Assembly (NCBI RefSeq): GCF_023091745.1
Contig: NC_068915.1
Span: 57,160,001-57,224,000 of the forward strand
Direction: 5' to 3'
DNA: 64,000 nt
From: Budorcas taxicolor
Lineage: Eukaryota > Chordata > Mammalia > Artiodactyla > Bovidae
Part shown: piece after piece, positions 1-12,342 of the stretch
Layout of the letters: every line of letters starts with the position of its first letter
Position numbering within the stretch: the stretch's first letter is position 1
Position numbers and translations under genes: made by a program
Notes under the pieces: generated by a model
What the model was told of the DNA's origin: nothing
What the model saw: only the letters and a program-made list of their open reading frames with translations
The model's database searches: none

Positions 1-1680
1 CTATATTCCAGCTAATTCAGTAAATCTTCCGTGTGGATGTGTTTTAGCTATTTTTTGTTTGTTTCATCTGGCTCTAACTCATGGCGCCTTGTTTTCTTGT
101 GTGTTTATTGATTTGTCTGTGTGTATATGTGTGCACATGTAGCTTAATATTCTTTGAAACTTTTAATTTGCTGAAATTCATTAAGGCCTCATTAGAGATT
201 ATGCTTCTGGAGCACCAGGGGTCACTACCAAAGCAGAACAGTTTTTTTCTGTTGTTGTTTTTTAGCATTAATAAGATATTTTAATTAAGTGGGTAAGGGA
301 ACCAAACAAACCTTAGTCTTACGCTTCTATTCAAAGACACTCAAAACTATTTTTTCCCTCCCCATCCTTTCTAACTGCAACCTTATTTGTGACCATGTAA
401 TAAAGGCCAGTTTAAAAATCTTTGTTTTTTGAAAAGTTCAAACCTTTTTTAAAAATATTGAACAACCAGGCTAAGGGGAAAAGTACTCAATGCATACTTT
501 ACTTACATCAATTGAGCAAATATTTCAGTACAGTGTAACTATACAGAATATATACAATGCACATATATATTCACAAAGCAAACACTGTAGGCTCGGAACA
601 GATTTGAAAAAAACATGACATTCACGTCAATTACAACAACTCTAAAAATGATTGTAAGATTGAAATGGCCCTTAGTATACAAAAAAGTCACACACACACA
701 AACATACATATATATATATATAGTCACCAAGAACTCTGGCTCCTGTAGAATACTAATAGCCAGATACTAGTTTATAAAATGCGAAGTTTCAACATCATAT
801 ATATTTTTAATAAAATGTAAAAACATTTTAAAATAAATTATAGGCTTGATGTTTCCCAGACTTTAAATAAGATTAATTTGTACTGCTGATCTACAAGAGG
901 CCAAGCTCGTGATTACAAATATCAAGGAGACTGTTTTTTCTGCCAAGTGCAAATGATATGGCAGCACATTTTCCTGGTGATGAAGATTTATTTCTGATTG
1001 ACTCTCACACTGAAGATCTTGACTCTTTGAGGTCATGGCCTTTTACAAGGATTTCCTGACAGACTCATCACTTTGGGGCTCTATGTTTTGTGTCCAGTGT
1101 ACCCTGACCCACAGAAGACAAAAATCAACACTAGAGATCACCAGGATTTTGTGGAATAGAGGCAAAAGCTGGCCTTGAAGAATCCTTATTTTCTGAGATT
1201 ACTGCTTTCACTGTGTCTTGGGCATTGCTTGGTTTTATTCAAAGTATGTGACATGTTTTAAAAGATACATTTTAAAATATTTGTATGCCATATTTGGGAT
1301 GTCTTAGTGTCATATTTGTGCAGGTTTCTTTTCCTCAATATTACCAGAAACAAGCCCAGCATTGTTATCTTTTATAGTTTACCCTTTTTTCCTAAAATGT
1401 ATTGAAGTGTAGCAATAATACAGCTATTGAAGTCCTACTGGGAACTTTTAAGAGTATTTGGATAAACTGGTGGTATTTTTTAAATGACATTTTAACTATG
1501 GCTTTCCCTAAAGCTTTGAAAAATATCTTGAAATTTTAATCATTTTTTAAGAAATACAATGTGGGACAAGATCGTGATCGTTGTAAGCTACTTTACTATT
1601 AATCTTTTAGTGCTGAAAATTCTCATAAGTAATAAAAGATTAATCTTTGATTCCCCAAATTATTTGCTAGAATAATTGCA
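1..1680. other. Intronic DNA, no gene or clear repeat
   Basis: AT-rich sequence upstream of the NWD2 exon at 11737. Apart from a short CA/TA microsatellite at 689-722 I recognise no repeat family, RNA gene or plausible exon. The short open frames are uninformative and on both strands. Confidence 0.5.
689..722. repeat. (CA)n/(TA)n microsatellite
   Basis: An alternating CA run passes into a TA run over about 34 bp. It is a candidate polymorphic marker. Confidence 0.8.
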
Positions 1681-1890
1681 GTGCTTATTGAGCATTTACC
1701 ACATGCCAGGTGTTGTTGAAAGATTCCATCCTTATCTTGACAACAACCTCATAAGCTTGATGCTAGTAATTTTCATTCCATATGACAAATTAAAACAATG
1801 AGACTTAACAATTTGCCTGAGATCACACAGCTAGCAGGTGAAGGAGCTGGGATTCAGACATGGGGAGTTTGGTTCTAGAACCATGCTCAG
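1681..1890 (-). mobile_element. MIR SINE, reverse orientation
   Basis: Features of the MIR reverse complement are present in order: a TATTGAGCATTTACCACATGCCAGG end, a degraded 'fraction of nucleotides masked' core, then the CACACAGCTAGCAGGTG and GGATTCAGAC segments. Divergence is high, as expected for a mammalian-wide relic. Confidence 0.7.
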
Positions 1891-1925
1891 TCCCTCTGTC
1901 TTCCCTGTTTGATACCAGTTGGTAT

Positions 1926-3233
1926 CAGTTCAGTTCAGTTCAGTCTCACAGTCGTGTCCAACTCTCTGCAAACCCATGAATCGCAGCACGCCAGGCCTCC
2001 CTGTCCATCACCAACTCCCGGAGTTCACTCATACTCACGTCCATCGAGTCAGTGATGCCATCCAGCCATCTCATCCTCTGTCGTCTCCTTCTCCTCCTGC
2101 CCCCAATCCCTCCCAGCATCAGTCTTTTCCAATGAGTCAACTCTTCGCATGAGGTGGCCAAAGAACTGGAGTTTCAGCTTTAGCATCATTCCTTCCAAAG
2201 AAATCCCTGGGCTGATCTCCTTCAGAATGGACTGGTTGGATCCCCTTGCAGTCCAAGGGACTCTCAAGAGTCTTCTCCAACACCACAGTTCAAAAGCATC
2301 AATTCTTCAGCGCTCAGCCTTCTTCACAGTCCAACTCTCACATCCATACATGACCACAGGAAAAACCATAGCCTTGACTAGACGGACTTTAGTCGGCAAA
2401 GTAATGTCTCTGCTTTTGAATATACTACCTAGGTTGGTCATAACTTTTCTTCCAAGAAGTAAGCGTCTTTTAATTTCATGGCTGCAGTCACCATCTGCAG
2501 TGATTTTGGAGCCCAAAAAAATAAAGTCTGACACTGTTTCCACTGTTTCCCCATCTATTTCCCATGAAGTCATGGGACTGGATGCCATGATCTTCGTTTT
2601 CTGAATGTTGAGCTTTAAGCCAACTTTTTCACTCTCCTTTTTCACTTTCATCAAGAGGCTTTTTAGCGTCTCTTCACTTTCTGCCATAAGGGTGGTGTCA
2701 TCTGCATATCTGAGGTTATTGATATTTTTCCCGGCAATCTTGAATCCAGCTTGTGTTTCTTCCAGTCCAGCGTTTCTCATTATGTACTCTGCATGTAAGT
2801 TAAATAAGCAGGGTGACAATATACAGCCTTGACGTACTCCTTTTCCTATTTGGAACCAATCTGTTGTTCCATGTCTAGTTCTAACTTTTGCTTCCTGACC
2901 TGCATACAGATTTCTCAAGAGGCAGGTCAGGTGATCTGGTATTCCCATTTCTCTCAGAATTTTCCACAGTTTATTGTGATCCACACAGTCATAGGCTTTG
3001 GCATAGTCAATAAAGCAGAAATAGATGTTTTTCTGGAACTCTCTTGCTTTTTCCATGATCCAGCAGATGTTGGCAATTTGATCTCTGGTTCCTCTGCCTT
3101 TTCTAAAACCAGCTTGAACATCAGGAAGTTCACAGTTCACGTATTGCTGAAGCCTGGCTTGGAGAATTTTGAGCATTACTTTACTAGCATGTGAGATGAG
3201 TGCAATTGTGCGGTAGTTTGAGCATTCTTTGCA
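1926..3233 (-). mobile_element. BovB (RTE) LINE, 5'-truncated, minus strand
   Basis: The BovB 3' end (CAGTTCAGTTCAG tail) lies at the left and the element reads right to left. It covers about 1.3 kb, the C-terminal half of the reverse transcriptase plus the 3' region, and is truncated at the 5' side near 3233. The heptamer TTGGTAT flanks it (1919-1925 and 3234-3240), a plausible target-site duplication. It is a relatively well preserved copy. Confidence 0.93.
2307..3176 (-). pseudogene. BovB reverse transcriptase fragment, open for 289 codons
   Basis: The open frame carries RTE-type RT motifs in order: AGFRKGRGTRDQIAN near residue 22, FIDYAKAYDCVDHNKLWKIL (palm motif A), GVRQGCILSPCLFNL (motif B) and RYADDTTLMAESEE, the catalytic YADD at 2697-2708. 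The thumb region ends MYGCESWTVKKAER before a stop. The endonuclease domain and N-terminal RT are missing because the element is 5'-truncated, so it cannot be autonomous. The apparent start Met is internal to the ancestral protein, not a real start. Confidence 0.9.
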
Positions 3234-3745
3234 TTGGTATACTTAGATTGAATAATGAGCAAGATTGACTAGGGTGTGCTTTAAAACTTCATTTAAATAA
3301 TGGCAATGACAACATAATTGCAAAATATGGTGCAATTTTGATAGCGACTGTGTTGGGTCTGCAGATCACTTTGGAGAATCTCAAGCCTGTATTTGGTGAA
3401 GGTTGCCATTCTAGTAATATTGAGCTTTCCCATCCATAAACATCAAGTGTCTCTCTCTCCTTTTAGATCTTTCTCTCAGCAAGGTCTTACACTTTGCAAT
3501 GTATGTCTTGCATTGTTTTTGTTAAATTTTTTCAGTGTTTTATTATTTTAATGCCATTGTAAATGCAGTTTTTCTGTTTCATTTCTGAATTGTTTGTTGT
3601 GAATATAAAGCAATATTGTTGTAGTTTATCCAGTGACCTTGTTGAAATTATTTATTAGTTATTATAATTTTCTCTGGATTTCTCAGGATTTTCTACATAT
3701 AAGACCATGTTGTCTGAAAATAAATTTTCTTTCCTTTTCAATCTC

Positions 3746-3812
3746 AGTTCGGTTCAGTTGCTCAGTCGTGTCCGACTTTTTGTGACCCCACGGACTGCAG
3801 CATGCTAGGTGC
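3746..3812 (-). mobile_element. Bov-A SINE fragment (BovB 3'-end derived)
   Basis: A 67-bp piece matching the right-hand end shared by BovB and Bov-A (CAGTTGCTCAGTCGTGTCCGAC) in reverse orientation. It lies inside the old L1. Confidence 0.8.
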
Positions 3813-4604
3813 CTTTATTTTTCATTTGTTCTTCACTACACTGTTCACAACCTCCAGTAAAATGCTGAATAGAAGTGATAATGTGTTCCTGATCATAACT
3901 GGAAAATATTCAGTCTTAAGCTGTGAAGCATAGTACTAATTGTAAGGTTCTGTGTAGGTAGCCTTTATCAGGATCAAGAAATGCCTTTCTGTTCTCCGTG
4001 GCTGAGTTTTTATCCTGAATGGGTATTAGATTTTGGCAAATGTCTGGTTTGGGGTTTAGGATGATATAGACTTAAAGAATAAGTTGAAGTGTTCCTTCTA
4101 CTCTATTTTCTGAAAGTATAAGGGAGTATTTCTTTACATATTGTTATAATTTATCAGTTAAGTTCTCTGGGCTGGTGATTTTCTTTGGAAAGATTTTTAG
4201 TAACTAATTCAGATTTTTTAATTTGTTTTAGATTTCTTCATATTTTCTTTTCCTTGAGTCAGTTTCAAGAATTTCTGCTTGTAGAATTTGGTCATTTCAA
4301 CCCGGTTTTCCGATTTATTAGAAATAAAGTTATTGTTCATAATTTTATGCCCTTATAACTTTTTAAATTTCTGTAGCATCTTTATGCTATATTTCATTCC
4401 GAATTATGATAGTTTGTCATCTTCTTTTTTCTTAATCAACCTAGCTAGAAGTTTGTAAAATTGTACTACTCATTCAGAGAGCTAACTTTTGGCTTTATTG
4501 GTTATGTGGGATTTTTTTTTCCCTATTTTCTATTTCATTGATTTTGACTCTGTATTTTCCTCCTCCTTTAATCCAGTTTTGGATTACATTTGTTCTCTTT
4601 CAAG

Positions 4605-5898
4605 TTTTTTTTTTTTCCTTCTAGTTTTATTGACATAAAATTGACAATACAGCACGGTATAAGTTTAAGGCATATAGCATAATTATTTTATTTATATCAT
4701 GAAGTAATTACTACAGTAAGTTTAGTGAATATCCGTCATCTCATATAGATACAGAGTTAAAGATCGAAAACTATTTTTTGTGCATGTGATGAGAACTCCT
4801 AGGATTTACTCTCTTAACTTTTATGTATAACATACAAGAGTGTTGAATATCTTTATTATGTTGTACATTACATCTCTAGTACTTCTCTGTCTTGGAGTCT
4901 GTAGCACTTTGGACTACCTTCACCTACCACCTCCGTCTACCCCCATCTCTGGTAACCACAAATCTGATCTCTTTTTCTGTGAATTTGTTTGTATGTTTGT
5001 TTTTGAAATATAATTGACCTGCGACACTGTCAGTTCTTATTACACCATCGTGATTTTTTTCTGTACATCTGAGAATGATCACCACAATGTCTAGTTGTGG
5101 TATGTCACCACAAAGGCGTTATTTAGTTGTTAACTATATTCCTTACACTGTATACTTCATACTCAGCACTCATTTATTTTGTAGCTGGGAGTTTGTACCT
5201 CTTTAATCTTGCTCACCTATTTCTGGCCCCCACCCCGCCATCCTATCTCCTCTAGCAATCACCTGTTTGTTCCTGGTATCTTTAACTGTTTCTGATTTGT
5301 TGTGTTTGTTCATTTGTTTTGTCTTTTAGATTCTATATATATGTGAAATCACATAGTATTTGTCTTTATCTGACTTATTTCACTTAGTGCAATACCCTGT
5401 AGATCCATCCATATTGTTGCAAATGACAAGATTTCATTCTTATTTATGGCTGAGTAATATTCCATTATATATATGTATACCACATCTTCTTTATCCATTC
5501 ATCTATGAATGGACATTAGGTCACACTCATATCTTAGACATTATAAATAATGTGTCAATGAACATAGGGGTGCATATATCTTTTCTAAATAGTGTTTGAG
5601 TTTTTTGATAAATATCCAGTAGTGGAATTGCTGGATCACATAGTGGTTCTATTTAATTCTCTGAGGAATCTCCATAGGGTTTTCCATAGTGGCTGCACCA
5701 ATTTACATTCACCCCAACAGTGCATGAGGGTTCCCCTTTCTTTACATCCTTGCCAGCAGTTACTTTGTTGCCTTTTTGGTAATAGCCATTCTGACAGGTG
5801 TGAGGTAATATTTCATTGTGGTTCTGATTTGCATTTCCCTAATAATCAGTGATGTTGAGCATCTTTTTCTATGCCTATTGGCCATATGTATGTCTTCT
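4605..5898 (-). mobile_element. L1 3' end nested in an older L1, minus strand
   Basis: It starts with a poly-T tract at 4605-4616 (the L1 poly-A in reverse), followed by L1 3'-UTR and the antisense of the C-terminal part of ORF2. Typical segments are TGAGTAATATTCCATT, a GCTGGATCACATAGTGG segment and CATAGTGGCTGCACCA. The sequences TCTTTCAAGTTTTT (4597) and TCTTTCATCTTTTT (5899) at the ends look like a 12/14 target duplication. The open frames at 5360 and 5592 are antisense noise. Confidence 0.78.
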
Positions 5899-6060
5899 TT
5901 CTTTCATCTTTTTCTGGTTTCTTAAGGTAGAATCCTAAGTTACCAGTTTGAGACCTTTCATTTCTGCTGTAGGTATTCAAAGGTATAGATTTCTCTCTAA
6001 CCATTGCTTTAGTTGCATTTCTTAACTTTTGACATGGATTTTGATTTCATTAAGTGCAAA

Positions 6061-6855
6061 ACATGCCAAGTTTAGTGCAGAGTGTCTTAATCTGTCCCAG
6101 CTTTTACTTTTCCACCAGGCCTTCTCATGTTTCCATGCTCCATGTACGAGGCTCAAAGTCAGCCTGAAGCATGTCAATAGCTTTTGATCTTTTATGTCTG
6201 TGGGTAGCCTTCTTCAGCCAGGAATTTTCAGAGAGCTTATCAAGACTGTCTTATGGCTGTTTATTTCACTGATTTCCTTGTAAAATTTGAGTGAAGCCGC
6301 AGGCTAGCTGAGCCACTGGGCTTCCCCGTTTGTCTGCTTCTGAGACTACTGCTAACAGCGCTCGTGGGCATGGAGTTTCCCCATGCTCAGCTGCAAATCA
6401 GGTGAGCTTTCTGTGACAGTGAAGATGCTGATGTTCACAGCTTGACCCTCTCTGACATGGAGTCTAAAAGAGGGAATGGTTAAGGAGGGATGGGAGAAAC
6501 CCCAGGCAAGACTCTCATAGACTCCCACTGTTCTTATCCAAAGTTCAGCTGCTTTTGATTAATAATCACATCCCAATTTGTTTTATGCCCATGGTCTTTG
6601 GTTAATTTACATTAAAATGCTCTTTGATAATTTTGTCTAGTTTTCTTATTGCTAATTAGGAAGAGTATTTGCTAAGTAAACTTATTATGCCATACTTTGT
6701 CATTATTTTCTGACATCACCCCAGATTCACACATTGCTATTAATCCTATTAACATAGTCAACTATTAATTTAAGATAAAGTTGAATTTTCATTTATGTTA
6801 ACTTTATGGAGATAAAATAATTCTTTGAGTTTAATTAATGTTTTAATTATAGTAG
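6061..6855. other. Intronic DNA, nothing recognised
   Basis: No exon, RNA gene or repeat family could be assigned. Composition is like the surrounding intron, slightly less AT-rich between 6280 and 6560. Confidence 0.4.
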
Positions 6856-6859
6856 CATC

Positions 6860-7420
6860 TATTTTCTTTTTCATTTATTGAGTCCTAGCTATGTGCTGGG
6901 GTCTGCTCTACTTTCTGTGATATAAAGATGTATGAGGATGTCTATGCCTTTCATGAATTCACAAGTTTAATGGGGGAGAAGGACTAAAAATAAATTACAA
7001 ATATTATAATAAAGCATAATGCATGGTGTTATATAGGGGTGAGCAAAGTGCTGTGAGGTGACCAGGATATGCTTGTCTCTAACCAGTAAGAGTTCACAAA
7101 TTGTAGTGCTTTTGATTGGGACTCAGGAGGGTCTGAATCTGCCAAACAATGGGATGCAGTAAATAGGGAATTCTGAGCATGGAAAGCAGTATGTGTAAAG
7201 ACAAGGTTCAAGTAATATCTGAAAAACATTCTGGAGGGTGCATGGTAAACAGTGGTAGAAGATGAAACTTAGGTCAGAGATACATTTACATCTGCTGACC
7301 ATTCTGGCCTTCATCCTCTAGGCCAGCAGATACCAATCAAGGCTTTTAGTGATCAAATTAGTTTTCACTTTTGTTTTCTCTTAGCATTTATCTCCAGCAG
7401 TTCTGTGGAGCATAAGGCTG
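6860..7420 (-). mobile_element. Probable L2 LINE relic, reverse orientation
   Basis: TTTATTGAGTCCTAGCTATGTGC is a degraded form of the reverse L2 3' end. It is followed by the usual 'gggggagaagg...ataaattac' and 'ggtgagcaaagtgctgtgaggtg' order of the reverse L2 3' region. The boundaries and exact family are uncertain. Confidence 0.5.
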
Positions 7421-7986
7421 GAATGAGGAGAGACAAGTAACAGATCAATGAGATTGGAGACTTTTGGACTCTTAGAGTTGAGATGATGAGTACAAAAATA
7501 GAGATTAGAAAAAAAAGCATAGCCAGATTCAGAGATGATTATGATGAAATTGACAGGATTTAGTGACATTGAAATGAGGAACAGTAAGGGTGACTGGTTG
7601 GGCACAGAAAACTTGGAGGGCATGGGGATGAGGCAGCCTCTGGGAAGCCACCAAACAGGAAATCAACGCAGATGACAGAAGTCAGATAGGATGTGCAGTG
7701 TTTACTGGCTAAGGGGCCAGGAAAAGAGGGGAGGATCCAGGCAAGAAGAGATGTAGGGAAACTTGGGAAACCCGGCTAGAATGACAGCTGCAGGTAGATC
7801 CCAAATAAGTTTTCTGGGCTGCCAGGAGGGAAGTGACTTCACCTAAGGTCCATCCCCTTCAGTGTGGGTAGTGGAGGCAGTAAGAAGTTCCAATCCAATG
7901 TGGCCATTTTGGCACTCTTATTTTTAATAAAAACTTGTAATTAATCTAAACCATACTTGAAATAGGATAATGATGTTGACTGATAA

Positions 7987-8197
7987 AGTGAAAGTGAAGT
8001 TGCTCTGTCGTGTCCAACTCTTTGCAACCCCACAGACTGTAGCCTACCAGGCTTCTCCGTCCATGGGATTCTCCAGGCAAGAATACTGGAGTGGGTTACC
8101 ATTTCCTTCTCCAGGGGATCTTCCCAACCCAGGGATCGAACCCGGCTCTCCCGCACTGGAGGCAGACACTTTAACCTCTGAGCCACCAGGGAAGCCC
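7987..8197 (-). mobile_element. Bov-tA SINE, reverse orientation, 11-bp flanking repeat
   Basis: A complete Bov-tA in reverse. The BovB-derived tail (TCTGTCGTGTCCAACTC) is on the left and the tRNA-Glu-like head (GAGCCACCAGGGAAGCCC) on the right. TTGACTGATAA occurs at 7976-7986 and 8215-8225 as a perfect 11-bp target duplication. Confidence 0.95.
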
Positions 8198-8225
8198 AAT
8201 TATATTGAATTATATTGACTGATAA

Positions 8226-9008
8226 TTCTCCCTCAACTAGTATTCTTCCTGAAGGTAATTCAGATACTGCACAGACACCATCATTAATTCTGAAATCAGA
8301 GAGGAATTATTCAGAAAGCAACTCTTTATAAACCTCTACAGTGCTGCTAAAGTGTTATGCATCTTTTCAAAGGTGGGCAGATACAAATGGACACAATGAT
8401 GATGAAGAATAAATGATTACATACTTTGTCTTGATCTACACTTTTTTAAGAGGTCCCTTTTTATGGGCAACATTCTGTGACTTAATTTTTCCTGTCCATG
8501 ACATTCTACTGTTTTTTTAATTGCTAACCATCCGGATTTGCTGTCAGTATGAATCAGGTTTTCTGTATAATTAAGCCAGCTTATCTTTCACCCAACATAA
8601 TGAATCCATTCTATTTTAATTACTTTTCCATTTCCAGAACCAGTCATCCTGTATTAATACAAATATAGGAAAATCTGAGTCACTTTTGTACTATAAGTAA
8701 TAACACAGAATGTCTATCATACGCTTCCCTCACATTTTTAGAAACATTCAACATAATTTGATAAAATATTAGTATTTTGCCAGAATCATAGAAACCAGGA
8801 AAGACATCAGTATTTTAGTTCATTCACTTACTTCATGAAGCTGACTTTCTAAACCCTATCATTTATTTCCCAGAATTTCACAGTGTTGATTCTATATCCA
8901 ACCAATGACACATTGGAATGTATGAAGCCTTTCTGTTTCTGGAGGTAATTTCAGAGAAGCATTGTCTGTCAGCTCAGTTTTATCACTTGTCCTTTTGTGA
9001 ATTTTTTT
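8226..9008. other. Intronic DNA, nothing recognised
   Basis: AT-rich sequence with no assignable repeat or coding potential. Confidence 0.4.
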
Positions 9009-9009
9009 T

Positions 9010-9640
9010 TCATTTACTCCTTCCTTAACTGAGTATGATTCTAGTCACTGGAGATGCAGCAGTGAAAGAGACAGAAAAAGGCTCTGAGTCCCATTGAACT
9101 CATGTGGCAGGTGGGGGAGACAGATGGTAAACAGCTGTCACCAGTAGTGATGAGTAATGTGCAGAGAATTTGAAGAAGGTGGTGTGATAGAGAGGGCTTC
9201 TGTAGCTGGAGGGCTCAGGGGAGACCTCTGAGAAGGTGGCATTAAAGCTGACACTTGAGTGACAGGAGATGCTATGAGATGATCGTGGGATTGAGCATTC
9301 CAGGAGGAGGTCATGGCTAGAGCAAAGGTCACGAGTGAAAATGTAATCCAGAAACCAAATGAACACCAGTGCTGCTGGAGTGATGTGAACTAGACAAGTG
9401 GTAAGAAATGAGCTTAGGGAGGGAGAGGACAGTCAAGGTAAGGCGTGGGGATTTCATCTCAAGTTCCATGAAGAGATGCTGGAGGATTTTAAATGAGAGA
9501 GTGATGTGATCAGACTTGTTCTTACAGGATTGGGCTGGCTGCTCTGTGGAAAATAGACTGATGGAGGCAAGTATGGAAACAGCAAGATAAGGTTCAACTG
9601 AGAGATGAGCTTGGCTTGCATCAGAGGTGAAGAGAAGTGG
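9010..9640 (-). mobile_element. L2 LINE relic, reverse orientation
   Basis: The order of degraded reverse-L2 landmarks is recognisable: 'gagatgcagcagtgaa', 'gtgggggagacagatgg', 'acctctgagaaggtggcat', 'gagcattccaggaggagg', 'gcaaaggtcacgag'. No reading frame survives. Confidence 0.6.
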
Positions 9641-9769
9641 ATAACTCAGATTTTTTGTTTCATAAGTATTAGGACTTTGGCATCCCTTAATCATTCAGGG
9701 AAGTTATTGCACTTGTCATTTTCAAATATGCTTTGCACAGTTACGTATTTTCCATGGCTAGAGCAAAGT

Positions 9770-9998
9770 GTGACATTTAGCTCTCTAGATTCAAATCCAA
9801 GTTCTCCAACTTAGTGGTCATATGACTTCAAGCATGTCTCTTAACCGCTTTATATTTGTTTCATCTTATATAAAAAATGGACTAGTAATCTTACTATTTC
9901 ATAGGCTGTTGACAGAAGTGACTAAGAAAATGCACATAGAATTACTTAGCACACTACTAGTCTACAGTAAGAACTCAATGAATGTTAGTAATTAGATA
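9770..9998 (+). mobile_element. MIR SINE
   Basis: Forward MIR order: 'attcaaatccaagttctccaactta', 'ttaaccgcttta', a degraded 'tcatctgtaaaatgg' (ataaaaaatggact), and the 'agtaagaactcaatgaatgttag' end. Confidence 0.7.
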
Positions 9999-9999
9999 C

Positions 10000-11736
10000 T
10001 GGATTTCTGCCTTAGCCTTCTTACTAAGACACATTTAGGTCTCAGTACCCAGGAATAAAATTTACAGTAATAACATTTTTAAGAAGCAGATTTCTGCTCT
10101 TCATTTCATAATTTTTTCATGTATTATTAGAATACAGTTTTTTTTTAATATCTTACCAGTAATCTTTGTTTAATATACTCCCAGGTTTCACATTAGGTAA
10201 TCATTTTTAAAGTGACTTTTTGTTATCTGTGTTTTGAACATCTGTTGCCTTTTAGAGAGATTGAATATTATCAGTTTTACTGCAGGGTTTGTGTTTTCAA
10301 CCCTTAAAACAGGGTGAAAGAGGATGGGCATGTGATGCCAAGATTATATAAATCATGTGAAAGCTTAGTTCCCCGCCTCCACTGGGGCCATAACAGCACC
10401 TGGTCACTGTTCAGGTGTGCCTTCCTCAAGCATGGTCCTCTCGCTTGTCCTGGAGACTTAGGTCCGTGTTGGATCCGTGGTGGGAAAAGACCCTGCTTGT
10501 TTGGATCACAGGGTAATCTCAAAGACCTTGTATAGAATCTTTGGTTCCCTTGTGGACACTGGTCCCTGTCACTCTGTTGAGCTGCCGCTGCATCTCAGAC
10601 TCTCAGGACTGGTTGTTTGCCTCTCAAACAGGCTTGAGAACAGTAGCAAAGTAGAGTAGGTCAGTGCGGCATATGGTTGAGTTTGTATGCACAGATGTTG
10701 TTAGAGAATAACAAGGACAGTCTTTTAAATTGGTTCCTCAGTTATAAATGTGGCATGCAGATGTTTCATGGTTATGGCTGGGATTGAGGTACATTTAGCA
10801 AATGGAACTTTTCATGAGATAACACATTAACCTAATTTTGAAGAGCTCTGATTCTCATCTCCATCTGAAGTTACTTGGAGAGGGCAAGTCTGTCTTTGCT
10901 GTAAGCATCTTATAGCATCATCACTGATACGGAGCATCGTCCAGCACAGATGGAATCTAGAATCCCTTTCTGTGCATAACATTCAACATTAAATACATAC
11001 ATATTTTGTGGTTCTTCCGGTTTCAGGTTCTCTGTTTCTTCTTGTATTTTTAATGACATAGACAATTTTTAAATATTTAATTTTGAAGCTTTTACACACT
11101 GTGGCACAGGTAAAACAGTCCCCTCTCTGATGTAACAGGTCCCTAAGCCCAGAGTGGAGATATTACTATTGAACCACTGGCAAGTTTTCAAGTACCCTGT
11201 GTGGAATCTGCTAGTTTTTAGATGTTGATGCCTACAGTTTGTCCCTCCTCATTATTGTGCTGATTGCACAGATGCTATTGTTTCTAAATGCTTTAGGAAA
11301 TGATGGAGTCTAGATGTTTTGGGAAATCAGTAACTTATATGTGTGTGTGTGTTGAAACATTTATACTCAATGGAGTTACACCCGGTAGTCTTATGATTTT
11401 TCCTTTTACCCTCTTTGAAAGTCAGTGTGGTTGTGGCTATTAAGAGATCAATGTGAGGGTCTCCATTGGTCTAGAGAATCAGCTGTGAATTCTCAGCTCT
11501 GCCAGCACCTGCAACTTACCAGGGGCCTCCCATCCGTCCTGTATGCCTGGTAGAGGGATCTCGGCTCTCCCTGGTCTGTGAAGAACAAGTCCCCTCCAGT
11601 AGATAAATATCCCATCATTTCACAGTGTAGCACCCCAGCTTGATTATATTCATGTTTATTTGTAAGCTTTCTTTTTTTCTGCTTCTTTTACATACGTGGA
11701 CATAACTCACTTTCTGTGTTTGCTTTTCTACCACAG
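10000..11736. other. Intron immediately 5' of the NWD2 exon
   Basis: No repeat family recognised except a short (TG)n at 11339-11352. The last 60 bases are pyrimidine-rich and lead into the acceptor at 11735-11736. The region 10310-10660 is less AT-rich and open in several frames, but shows no recognisable product or splice context. Confidence 0.45.
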
Positions 11737-11825
11737 ACACGGGAGCAGAAAGACAGGCACTAAAAGAAAATGTGTATCCTAAATTGAGAGAATTCTGCAG
11801 AGAAAACTATGGATTAGAATTTCAG
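11737..11825 (+). CDS. NWD2: NWD2 internal coding exon (N-terminal region, 29 whole codons)
   Basis: This 89-bp exon has a pyrimidine-rich acceptor ending in CAG (AG at 11735-11736) and a GTAACT donor at 11826. It begins with two bases that complete an Asp codon from the previous exon, then reads 29 codons without a stop, starting TGAERQALKENVYPK and ending NYGLEFQ. The end is phase 0. This matches my memory of residues about 52-80 of NWD2, a protein of about 1,740 residues with an N-terminal DUF4062-like segment, a NACHT NTPase and WD repeats, thought to be neuronal. It continues in frame into the exon at 41666. Its paralogue NWD1 has a recognisable but clearly different sequence here, so NWD2 is preferred. 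The protein's biochemical role is poorly defined and I add no function. Confidence 0.88.
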
Positions 11826-12181
11826 GTAACTATGATATTAATTTCACATTTAACTTTATCAGCTAAACAACTAATGTTTGTTTCTTGTTACAACTTAGGT
11901 GTTATAAAACACAAGTTTTAAGCTCTGAAAAATGTCATTTCTTTAAGCATGGATGAAAAGAAACACTGGAAAATAGAAGTAAAATATTTCATCGTTTTTG
12001 AGGTTTTGCACTTTTACTCTCTGCTTCTTGGACCCTACTCATTACTGGCTCATCTTTTTCTTTGAACCATGTTTATTTGCTTTGTTGCTAACGTCCACTA
12101 ACATAAAAAGGCGAAGGTTGCAGAGTACCTGCCTTCACACTGGCATCTCTAGAAACATTGTGCATCTAAAAATTGAAACTG

Positions 12182-12342
12182 GGATTTCCCTGGCAGTCCA
12201 GTGGTTAGAGCACCATGCTTTCACTGCTGAGGGTATGAGTTCAGTCCAATAATGATGAGTAATGGGAACTAAGTCAGGGAGAATGAGTCAGGGAACTAAG
12301 ATCCTACAAGCTGTGCAGCCCAGCCAAAAAAAAAAAAAAAAA
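12182..12342 (+). mobile_element. CHR-type (tRNA-Glu derived) SINE with poly-A tail
   Basis: It begins GGGATTTCCCTGGCAGTCCAGTGG, has the degraded GAACTAAGATCCTACAAGCTG segment, and ends in CAGCCAAAA and a 17-bp A run. A short internal duplication ('gggaactaag' around 12265 and 12291) disturbs the middle. Confidence 0.85.

Larger units (their letters stand above)
3480..6060 (-). mobile_element. Old L1 ORF2 fragment, minus strand, split by a nested L1
   Basis: The outer parts, 3480-4604 and 5899-6060, read as antisense L1 ORF2 in the expected order. Diagnostic pieces are a 'GAGTTTTTATCCTGAATGG' segment (about 4002), the 'AATTTCTGCTTGTAGAATTTGG' segment and 'CATTTCTGCTGTAGGTATTC' after the break. 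The two parts join across 4605-5898, which is a second L1. A Bov-A fragment also sits at 3746-3812. All reading frames are destroyed. Confidence 0.75.

Noticed and set aside
2149..2604. Plus-strand open frame of 151 codons
   Set aside because: It is the antisense of the BovB 3' region and RT; the conserved protein is on the minus strand.
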